NCBI GenBank assembly: GCA_002633025.1
Contig: NMRB01000645.1
Span: 171,235 to 235,234 of the forward strand
DNA length: 64,000 bases
Reading direction: 5' to 3'
Origin: Notospermus geniculatus
Taxonomy: Eukaryota > Nemertea > Pilidiophora > Heteronemertea > Lineidae
This document shows, in pieces, positions 13,701-25,700 of this stretch (its first letter is position 1; each line of letters opens with the position of its first letter). Below the pieces are notes generated by a model. It worked only from the letters and a program-made list of their open reading frames with translations, was not told the origin of the DNA and did no database searches. The position numbers and the translations under genes were made by a program.

Positions 13701-16700
13701 AGCCGACGTCATGACGTTTTCAAATTGTAATCGTAAATGTAAAACGTAAGCCTGCAGAACCTCCCTATCAGGGTTTCCGCCAGAAAAAAAAATGAGGGTA
13801 CGGACCAAAAAAAAATTTTTTTTTGAAAATTTTTTATTTTTCATTTTTATTTATTTATTTTGGTTTTAAACGATGTTTAGTGCCATTTTAGGCGTATTTT
13901 GAAGCATAAAATCACTTTCCATCGTGAAATATGATGTTAGATGGTGAAAAACAATGAATACTGCTGATAAATATGTGAATTTTTCAAATTTTTGAGGGTA
14001 CGGATCCGTACCCTGGAAAAATTTTAGGGTACGGAATTTTACCCATTTTACCCTCTGGCGGAAACCCTGCCTATTACTACAATCATACAATGATTTTCAA
14101 AATGTGTGGCGGTCTAGAAAAACTCGGATGTCGCTGAATGATCAACAAGGGCTGTCAGATTGCCTGTGCATTGATCTGCTACTGTTTACCTGTTACGTAG
14201 TACATTTCAGCTATTGAAATGTGCGGGTTCACCAAGGCCATTAACATTTTCCTCAAATCAGTTCGGGAAAGTTCCGATATTGGAAACGTTTCTGACTTTG
14301 GAAGCCCAGCAATTCCAATATTGGCAACGTTTCTTTTTTGGAAGCGGTTTTCGATTCCGATATCGGAATGAGTGTAGGCCTAGCCTACTTGCGCGGTACA
14401 TCAGGACATAAGAATCAAAAATCGGGAAGTGTATTTTTTCATTAACAGATGGCAGCACCTGTGAACTTGTATTCTACGGCGTACAATCTGAATTGCTGGC
14501 GTAAGTTGGCTGCAATCATCGATAATCATCAATTATTATCATCAAAAGGGTTGGTTGTGCCAGAATCGCTGGGCTTCCAAATTCAGAAACGTTCCCGATA
14601 TTGGAATAGACTCTATCACTCCAAAAGAGCGCAGCACCTTACGGGTGTCAGCATCATGACGTCCCGCACGTCATTCTGAACGCCAGGACACGACTCGAAA
14701 AAAAATCAGGTTGTTTCGGTGATCATGACGTCGTGACACAATCTGATTTTTTTTCGTCTCGCCTCAAGACATCATGAAATGACGTGCGGGACGTCATGAC
14801 GCTGACCCCGTAAGGTGCTGCGCTCTTTTGGAGTGATATCGTCTATTGAAAATCGCTTCCCAAAAAAGAAACGTTGCCAAACTCGGAAACGTTTCCAATT
14901 TTGGGACTTTCTGAACTGAAATGAGACATCCGATCGGTTTTCAGGTGCGTGTCAAGAGGGGGTCCCCCCTCTGGGAAATGGCATCTTCGGTGTGCAGATT
15001 TTACAAAATTTCCTATGCGAAGGGGGCCCCCGTTATGCTCCCCCTCCAGCTCCCTCTCAACGACACTCGATCGGATCGAGTGTCGTTATCCCCAGAGATG
15101 AGACTGAGTGTAAGTCAAAACCGCGGAAGTCGGCCGAAGACTGAACAGGCGAGACCGGAGACCGAGAGGGGGAGCCCAAGGGGGGTGTCCCCCTTGTGTG
15201 AGAAATTTTTTTGAATTTGTAGCAACGTAGGTGGGATTTCCCGGCATTTCACTCGAATAATCCTAGGCTACGACGTCACCTGATTCCACCAAACAGACCA
15301 GATAGTCTAGACGCAGAGCGAAAAAGTGGGAAATTTTGTATAACAGCAATTTTGTTGCATTTTTTAAATCTCCAAATGACAGAGATTCAGAATCCGGCGG
15401 GTGCCACTCTGGCACCCTTGAGCGTTTTGAGAAAATCCCGTTTGAATTTTTGGAACTGACTTTATCATTGGACGTCAGCTGACGCAACGACTGAGCTTTG
15501 TACAGGAGAATGGAACCCGATGTACAGCTAACTTTTAAACGGTGGGATTTACACCCCATAAATGTATTACCAACAGATAGAAACATGGTGCCTCAGAAGC
15601 AGACAAGCATGTTTTTAATTGTTTTCAGTAGTTATGTAATAGCGAAATGACTTTTTCATGTAAATTAACACCAAATTGGTGAAAATACATAAAAATGTCG
15701 TTTCCAATTACGTAACTACGTAAAAACTACCAAAGACTTGCTTATTTGGTTACGAGGCCCCAGGTTTCTATCTCTTGATAATACATTTATGGGGTGTAAA
15801 TCCCACCGTTTAAAAGTTAGCTGTACATCGGGTTCCATTCTCCTGTACAAAGCTCAGTCGTTGCGTCAGCTGACGTCCAATGATAAAGTCAGTTCCAAAA
15901 ATTCAAACGGGATTTTCTCAAAATGCTCAAGGGTGCCTGAGTGGCACCCGGCGGATTCTGAATCTCTGTCATTTGGAGATTTTAAAAATGCAAAAAATGC
16001 TGTTATACAAAAAGTACCACTTCTCAGAAAATCAGGGTTTTGCGTCCGGACTAAGAGAACCAAGAGGAGATTCGGAACTCTGGTCGAAATGAGTGGTTCT
16101 TCGTTTCAGCATGGTTACGGACTAGTGGATGCCTATACGACTGATGATAGACTGGTATCACAATACTCCGCTAGATGGCTCCATCTGACGGAGGATCGTC
16201 TGGTACCAATCTAGACTGATGACGGTGTGTTTCAAAAAGTGTTCCGTCTGACACCAGAAAATTTTCACCATTCTTTTGTCTACTGGTGAAAGGCTGTTTC
16301 TTGAAACTCTATTCATGTCAGATCTGGGTATCATGGAACTCTAAATTACGGCACTGCAAACTAATTGATCTGTTAACCCTTTAAAGTCTGACAGCAGAAA
16401 GTAGTTTTGGTGTCGGACATTGGTGTCGGACGGAACGATACGTTTTGCTGGTAACGTTTTGATCTGTTAACCCTTTAAAGTCCGACAGCAGAAAGTAGTT
16501 TTGGTGTCGGACGGAACGATACGTTTTTTTATACCCTCCTTCAAATGAGTGTACACTGTACATCCCAGATGGAGAAACTAATAGTTAAAGGTCTATATTA
16601 GCAAATACTAACATTTGATTTTTGGAAAATCAATGGCACAAATCTCTGTGATCATTTCAAAGTTAAATTTTGCCCCATTTTCTTGGGTGACCAATTTTGA

Positions 16701-19700
16701 AACACACCCATGAGTGAGAGCGAGGTTGGATGGACAATCGGAACTGAGTTATAAACCGGCACGGTCTGGCTTCGTCTTCGACTTGATGCCCACCGGAGCA
16801 CCAAGTCACACCCTCCCCCTCCGATTTTTATTACGGATTTGCATGAATCTCTAGACCCAATATTTCGCCCCCCCCCCCCCTAACCAGGGAAACCTGCATT
16901 TCCGTGGAGAAATCTCATGTATGGGTCCCCTGGACTCCCCTCTGCTCGAAATCCCGGGCACGCGACTTGGTTTTCCTAGACCGCCTCACATGTTACCGCT
17001 TTCTAAAATGAACTGACCACTGGAATGTCCACAAAATCGCTGTCTGGACTTGGCTTGTATTTTAGCTTGAAAGTATCTGCATTGTCCCTTGTTTTGAGAT
17101 AGATCTCAACAGTCTCCACTGGTTGCGTGTCGTGAAGGTCGACGGTGATTTTAATGGGGCCCTTCCTGCTGTATGGCTGCGATGAACCGGGACGAAGCCT
17201 CTTCTTTTTGTTTTTGTTCGTCTCTGTTTTACCTTGCTTCCCATATTTCACATCTATGCTGTCAAGTGGAATAACACTTGGGCTTTCCATGCCCTCTTCT
17301 GATTCACAAGGCTTGACAGTAGTTGTAGACACGGTTGGAGCTGCAATAAAATATTGCCAAAGTCATATCCCGGTCTGATAGAATCCAATGCCTCCGCCTT
17401 CCTGATGTCCCCCTGTGTTGTTTGTCACGGGATTAAAGGTGCTCATAAGGGGCACAGTCCACGTGAGCTACTGCGAAACTAATGTATTAGGCCAGCCCTG
17501 CATACCACGATATATAAATACACACAGCACACCTGGATGACCTAATTTCTGTCCGCAGTGAAGTACACCTGACTGCGGACAAGATTTTGCAGAAGCTCAT
17601 GCGGTGTGTGTCCCTAATGTCTATTTCGAATTGTAAACATTACGGTGTGCCATGTAACTTCTGGTACTAACAAATCAGATAAAATCGAATTAAATCTCGC
17701 CTTTCACAACTTTTTGTTTGTTTTTGAGTGTAAAATCGTAAATATATTTCAGTTACAAGAATATTTATCAAGATAGATATAAAAATAGATAACATTAATG
17801 TTTTGGTATACACGGTGCTGCCACCTGTCCGAGGAAAAATAACTATTATAATCAACCATGTAAATAAACAAACCGTAATGTTTACAATTCGAACTAGAGC
17901 ACCTTTAATGGTCTTGGACAGGGGCGGATCCACGACTTCGAAAAAGAGGGGGCACACTGTGATAGAAACATTGAAATCCGCGGTGAATTTCAATGATTTG
18001 CTCCAAATTTCAGAATTGCATGGTCAGTTTTACAGATTTGTTGGCACAAAGGGGGCGCACGCGGGTGCGCCCCCGGATCCGTGCCTGTTGGGTCCTCTTG
18101 AGTCCAACTGAATGGTGCTGCTTTATCCATGCATGTAATGTTGGGGAGCATCCTGTATATCGGCAGGGGAGGAGGGGCATTAGATTCTATTACACCGGCA
18201 AAAGATTTGATACGGAAATCAATCAGGTGTTTCCGCAAGTACTGTACCATTTTGTGAATTAGGCCTACTGAGCTACATTGGTCTGGGACTAGCTGATCTA
18301 CTGACGTTGAAAAAGCCAAATGACCGACTACTGTCAATGAGGATCCCGCATGCCGTTTATCCCGACAGGTCGGCGCTGTGAGCGGTGTGACCAAACCGAT
18401 GTCAGTGACATCATTTTAAGTATTGACGGTGCGTCATGAATGAAATGGTCCATGGACCATGTACTCACCCGTTTGGACACAATAGTGTAATGACAGAGAG
18501 AGGTACCGGTACCGGTATATCAGTTATATGAGCAATCTGGTAAGTCATTCCCAAGTTGTAGGACTTCAATGATTTTCAGTTTATGCCACCTGGCGGCCAT
18601 ATTGCATGTCCAATTGGGCCAAAACTTCACATGCACATAATGGTCATCTAGAGGGAGCCACATAGCACATTTGAGTGCTCTGGGTCAAGTCGTTCCTGAG
18701 TTATAGCACATTTGACGATTTTCAGGTTACGCCACCTGGCGGCCATATTGGAAGTTTAATCAGGCCAAAATTTGACGTGCTTGTAAAGGTCATGTAGAAG
18801 GAGGTANNNNNNTTAGGCCACACTTTTTTTATTCTTTGGTTTACGGGCCCGCCGACGTGGCAAAATGCCATTCCGAAAAAAAAATAAAATTGGGAAAATC
18901 AGTTTCTTTTATTGCCTCCGAAGTTCAAATGAGGTCTTCTAAGAAAAAAACGAATAAATGGAGTCATTTTTATTCTCGCCGACCTTGGATTAGCAGTCAG
19001 GACAGCTAAAAATAAATAAAACCAACACTATTTCCCAGCAACAAGGACGGAAAGAAGCAGAAAAGAGGCATTTATAAAGAATTTATTTGGTTTTTTATTT
19101 CCTCCGATTTGTCCAACTTGTCATTCTAAAGCTGAAAATGAAAAAAGTGAACTGAACCTAAGTTTTTTTTAATTCTTATTCCGTCCTCCGTACCTCGGCT
19201 CAGAAACTTTGTGCCCGTAAACCAAAGAATATAATAACCGTGGCCTTAATGAAAAGCTGAATTCCCTCTGTTCGAATATTAATTCACACCACTGTAGTTC
19301 CCCAGTTCCCCATTGACTGAAAGTTACTGACTGGTCAGGAAGTGGATTTAACTTACTTGTTACAGGAGTAGTGCAATCATACTCATCTTTCTTGTTTGGG
19401 CAGTCATAATGACCGTTACATTTTTGACTTTTAGTATAGCACTTTGAATTTGGATTGTCTTCGTCACACTTGTATTCACATATGGTTGTTGTGGGGGGCG
19501 TTGCTGTCCAAAAATAAAATAACGTGATTGGAAACTCAAAGCCACTGGACGATTCTGATTGGACAAAACCATCGCTGCTGTTCTAAGAAAATTTCGTAAA
19601 GGCAATTTTGATGATTTTCAGGTTTTTGGTGCACTGGATAGCAGTTCTTCAGTATTTTCTTCTGTGAAAATCTCATCAGTGGCCAATAGAAGTCCTTAAA

Positions 19701-22700
19701 GCCTCACTGTATTGAATTCAGAAAGTGCTTATGTCCTCCGACGTTATAGTCCAGTTCCGGCGGGAACCCACTTAATTTGCATATTCAATTTTGTGAACTG
19801 ACTTCAACGTTGGACGCCGATGGACGCAACAGCTGAGCTCTCTACAGGAGTGTGGGACCCGATGTACAGCTAACTTTGTAACGGTTGGATTTACACCCCA
19901 TAAATGTATTACCAACAGATAGAAATATGGTGCCTCGGAACCAGACAAACACATTCTCAATTGATTTTAGTCGTTATGTACTAAGAGATGATGCTTTTTA
20001 TATAAATTAACACAAAAATGGGCCAAAATGCATAAAATGTCAATTTCAATTAGGTAGCCGCTTTAAAACATCCAAAGAATAGGCTTATTTGATTCGGGGG
20101 TGCCATGTTTCTATCTACTGGTACATGTAATACATTTATGGGGTGTAAATCCAACCGTTACACAGTTAGCTGTACATTGGGTCCCACTATCCTGTACAAA
20201 GCTGAGCTGTTGCGTCCATCGGCGTCCAACGTTGAAGTCAGTTCACAGAATTGAATATGCAAATTAAGTGGGTTGCCGCCGTCCGATTTTGGCGGATTTT
20301 GGATATGATGTCCAAGGTGACCTAATAAAACATTTAAAGCAAAAAAACCTTCTGTTGCAATTTGTTCCCGGTTCGCCCAAATTTTCGCTTAAATTTACTG
20401 GACTATTAGTGTACGGTAGTGCAAAATGTACTGTGGTCTACCTGAATACATTAGAGCTCTGCCTGCAGTTTTTTCAATGTGTGCTGAAAACTAGGGTTGA
20501 TTCTTTGAAGTACGTATCAGGCAAGTATTTTTGGGGACCTTTAAGAGGCTATGAGACCTTTACCTGCACTCTCCTAACACTTTGAAAATATCGTAAAATT
20601 CAATACTGTGAGGCTTTAAAACAAGCGAGGTCTTTGATGTTAAGCATTAATAACAATGTTATCTTTGGTCACGGGGGGGGGGGGGGGGGGGGGNCCCCCC
20701 ACTCCTTAATTTTGGGGTACACATATGCTTGTTCCTGAGTTTGAAAAGGACCCCCTTATGGAAGGAACCAAGGGAAATTTTCCACCCCTTTCTGCAGGCT
20801 TTTTTCATCCAATTAGATCCCCTAATGGAAGGAACAAAGATATTTTCACTCCTTTTTCGGGATTATTTAGGGGCCTATGCAATTAGACACCCTAATTTTG
20901 AAGTAACCAAGGGATTTTCACCCGCCCCCTTTTTTATAAGCTTTTTCATTGAGAATAGGACTTTCATATGACCCCTTTTCCTGCAAAAATTGGAACGAGC
21001 ATGCGGTATGATTGACCCCTCAGGGGGGGGGGGGGGCAGGCCGCCCCTGGTATGAGTTGACGCCTACGAGTTGACCACTACAATTTCTACTCTTATAAGG
21101 AATCAATGAAAGCGAAAGAAAGGAAAACTTACTCTTTCTTGTAGTCGCTGAAAGGAAAATTCATTGAAATGAAGACAATAATCATTAAAATAGTGCCAAT
21201 GGCGCTGTGCCCACTCATCTTGTCCAAATAAGGCTATCGACTCCGTCTTTAGCCTTGTCCGAATCCTGTCATCTTTTCCGTTAATGCATAAATTATTAAT
21301 GAACGTGACCCCCTACTTGACCCCGCCTCCGAGCCAATCAGAACTCACGAAACAAATCACCGTTGGACACTTTCTTTGCTCTTCACGCTCGCATTTGTAA
21401 CATGGATTTTGATTGGCGCGTCGATTTTCCTTCGCGCCCCGATGATTGGCTGAGGCTCTCACCCCCTCAGAAACGGGAAATGTGATGGATTCGAACCAGG
21501 CTAGATGGCCGTCAGGCCAGATAGACCGGTGAGCACCAGATGTGCCCGCTTGGCTTGAAGCATGGTGGTGGGAATCATCATCATCCCCCTAGTGGCAAAG
21601 TGAAGAATCAGATTTTGCCAAAAATTCATCTTTGAGTTGTTACAGCCTAGAGGACATGTGCGAAGTTTCAAAGCAATAGCTCAAACCATTACAAAAAGAG
21701 CCAACTTCGTAATTTCAGATGAACTTTGACCTCTGTGACCTTGAAAAGTAGGTCAAACTAAAAACTCCTTATTAGATATCCTTATTAGATATACCCATGA
21801 TAAAAATTTGACAAAAATCTGTCTCTTGGTTAGGGAGAAATAGCACTTTCAGTGACTTGGGCTTTGGCTCCCTCTAGTGGCAAAGTCAGATTTCACCAAA
21901 ATTTTGTCTGTAAGTTTCTATAACCTAGAGGTACATTGTGGGCTACCCGTCGAGGGTTTTTCGAAAAACCCTCGACGTATTGCCGCCATTTTTCGAATCG
22001 ATTCGCGAGGATTTTTGCTCACTTTGACCAGTAGAGTGTAATTCACGGCTTCATTTTCAGCAGGTTTGTAGAGAAAATTGTCACACACACGTCTGTACTT
22101 GTCTTTTCTCTGCAATTTGCCTATGAGCCGCGTAATTTCCCTTTGAAAACATCGATGAAGTCGAGGGTTTTTTCACCCGCCACATTTTCTGCAAAGAGGG
22201 TGATTCACATTTTGAAAAACCCTCGACTTCATCGATGTTTTGATCGCGAACTAGGGATGTTGGGATCGCGAACTAGTCTATCCTCTGTGACGTCAGACAC
22301 ACAGAATTTCGTGTGTGGGGTCAAGGTCAAACGAGGCCGATACCGAACTCTTCTGCGCCTAGCGGTGAGTTCGGGAACCAAACTAAGATGGCTTTTAGCG
22401 AAACTCATCTGCCTCTTAGCTGCCAATAAAACATCACTTACTGCATCCAACTTCATCGCTGCCATCGCCGCAATCATCATGGCCGTCACACTTCGTGTCG
22501 AATTCAACACATCTGTCGTTCCCGCATTGCCACTTGTACTCCTTCTTACAAACTAGAATGTAAAATTAACAGCAATGAGGAACCCGCATGACTGCAGATG
22601 GCGCAGCAACCCTAAGATCCGAATGAGGCACTGACGCCACTTTTCTCGCTGTTGACGTCGCACCGTCAAAGCACGTGTACATGTACATTTTTCTACACAA

Positions 22701-25700
22701 TTTTTCGTGCAAATTTTCCCCAAAGACGTTGTCAATATTGGCATCCTGTGGCATTTCTGACGAAACAGAGCAGCAATATATGGACAACTTTGAACATGAA
22801 ATAGGGCAGTGTAATTTAATCAAAACTGTGTAATTTAATCAAAACTGAACCAAACACAGTGGTTTATTTTGGGGCAAGAAGTAAATGGAAATATGGTTAG
22901 AAAATAGGACTTCCGGGTCTTACAGTGACAGCGCCACGTCGTGGCGTAAGTTCGGCGGGTTCCTCATTATGATCTGTGACGATGACAGTTTCCAACCATT
23001 GGTTTCCAACAAGTGTTGGTAAAAATCCCCAATTTAAAAATCCCAACGATAAAAATACCCGAGTAAAATTCCCCAAAGATGAAAATCCCCAAGGTAAAAA
23101 TCCCCAATTAAAATACATGTATTGATCTCCAATGGTATAAATCCCAAAGGTAAAAGTTGCCAATTGGGTAGGAAGGTAAAAATTCCCAATTAAAGGAATT
23201 GGTATTTCCAACAGTGAAAATTCCCAATTTGGAAGGTGGTAACTGTAGGTGAAAATATTTTGTACCAATACTAATACATGTACTTCAAATCAAATGAAAT
23301 GCTTGTTTTCTTTTTCTCATTTTGCCTAACATTATTATTGCGAATTTTCACCAATCTTTCCAATTGGGGATTTTACTGTTGGAGATTTTACCATTGGGAT
23401 TTTAACTGTTGGGGAAATTAACCTTGGGGATTTTATCTGTTGGGGAAATCTACCTTGGGGATTTTAACTGTTGGGGAAATCTACCTTGGTGATTTTAACT
23501 GTTGGGGAAATCTACCTTGGTGATTTTAACTGTTGGGGAAATCTACCTTGGNCCTAGTGGCAAAGTGAAGAATCAGATTTTGCCAAAAATTCGTCTTTGA
23601 GTTGTTACATGTCCTAGAGGACATGTGCGAAGTTTCAAAGCAATAGCTCAAACCATTACAAAAAGAGCCAACTTCGTATTTCAGATGAACTTTGACCTCT
23701 GTGACCTTGAAAAGTAGGTCAAACTAAAAACTCGTGTATTATCTTATGTATCCTTATTAGATATACCCATGATAAAAATTTGACAAAAATCTGTCTCTCA
23801 GTTAGGGAGAAATAGCACTTTCAGTAACTTGGGCTTTGGCTCCCTCTAGTGGCAAAGTCAGATTTCACCAAAATTTTGTCTGTAAGTTGCTATAACCTAG
23901 AGGTACATATGTACACATTTTCAACAGCTAATGTTGGGATCGCGAACTAGTCTATCCTCTGTGACGTCAGACACACAGAATTTCATGTGTGGGGTCAAGG
24001 TCAAACGAGGCAGATACCGAACTCTTCTGCGCCTAGCGGTGAGTTCGGGAACCAAACTAAGATGGCTTTTAGCGAAACTCATCTGGCTCTCAGCTGCCAA
24101 TAAAACATCACTTACTGCATCCAACTTCATCGCTGCCATCGCCGCAATCATCATGGCCGTCACACTTCGTGTCGAATTCAACACATCTGTCGTTCCCGCA
24201 TTGCCACTTGTACTCCTTCTTACAAACTAGAATGTAAATTAACAGCAATGAGCAACCCGCATGACTGCAGATGGCGCAGCAACCCTAAGATCCGAATGAG
24301 GCACTGACGCCACTTTTCTCGCTGTTGACGTCGCGCCGTCAAAGCACGTGTACATTTTTCTACACAATTTTTCGTGCAAATTTTCCCCAAAGACGTTGTC
24401 AATATTGGCATCCTGTGGCATTTCTGACGAAACAGAGCAGCAATATATGGACAACTTTGAACATGAAATAGGGCAGTGTAATTTAATCAAAACTGAACCA
24501 AACACAGTGGTTTATTTTGGGGCAAGAAGTAAATGGAAATATGGTTAGAAAATAGGACTTCCGGGTCTTACAGTGACAGCGCCACGTCGTGGCGTAAGTT
24601 CGGCGGGTTCCTCATTATGATCTGTGACGATGACAGTTTCCAACCATTGGTTTCCAACAAGTGTTGGTAAAAATCCCCAATTTAAAAATCCCAACGATAA
24701 AAATACCCGAGTAAAATTCCCCAAAGATGAAAATCCCCAAGGTAAAAATCCCCAATTAAAATACATGTATTGATCTCCAATGGTATAAATCCCAAAGGTA
24801 AAAGTTGCCAATTGGGTAGGAAGGTAAAAATTCCCAATTAAAGGAATTGGTATTTCCAACAGTGAAAATTCCCAATTTGGAAGGTGGTAACTGTAGGTGA
24901 AAATATTTTGTACCAATACTAATACATGTACTTCAAATCAAATGAAATGCTTGTTTTCTTTTTCTCATTTTGCCTTACATTATTATTGCGAATTTTCACC
25001 AATCTTTCCAATTGGGGATTTTACTGTTGGAGATTTTACCATTGGGATTTTAACTGTTGGGGAAATTAACCTTGGGGATTTTATCTGTTGGGGAAATCTA
25101 CCTTGGTGATTTTAACTGTTGGGGAAATCTACCTTGGTGATTTTAACTGTTGGGGAAATCTACCTTGGGGATTTTAACTGTTGGGGAAATCTACCTTGGG
25201 GATTTTAACTGTTCGGGAAATCTACCTTGGTGATTTTAACTGTTGGGGAAATTTACCTTGGGGATTTTTACCTTGGGGAAATTTACCTTGGGGATTTTTA
25301 CTTTGGGCATTAGGTTTCTGGGGCGCTTTACTCCGGCTGGCAGAAATAGCCAGCACTTCAACAATGAATGTTTATATAATTGACAACAAATAGGATTAAT
25401 TGGGGGTGGTTAAAGATAATGTATCACGGTTATTTTTGCGGGCCACGAAAATCATTGTTTATTTACATTTTGTTTGTTTATGTCTCGTCTTTCTTTGTCT
25501 TATGAGTAATTTGTTGGTGGCATGCCCCTCTAGAAATTATTTTGATAGGGCCTACTGAAAATATTCAATTTGGTGGGTTGGCATGTCCCAAAAGTCCAAA
25601 ATAACATATTGTAAACATCCATGTTTACAAACATTAAATGTAAACAATGAAGTCATGATATATTATCTTTAAGTGTCTTCATTCTCCAAGCATCAATGTA

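Larger units (their letters stand above)
21589..23551. repeat. Tandem duplicated block, copy 1
   Basis: Near-identical to 23553 to about 25200 (family-1 fragment, LDLa exon, AT-flanked MITE, ttgggg array). Contains an extra segment of about 300 bases at 21943-22256. Ends inside the array at a single N. Confidence 0.88.
23553..25200. repeat. Tandem duplicated block, copy 2
   Basis: Starts exactly after the N with cctagtggcaaagtgaagaa, as copy 1 does at 21589. Differs by small indels and substitutions only, apart from the 21943-22256 segment. Confidence 0.88.

Noticed and set aside
23351-23551. CRISPR-like array of regularly spaced repeats
   Set aside because: The units are continuous tandem repeats without unique spacers, inside an intron of an animal gene.
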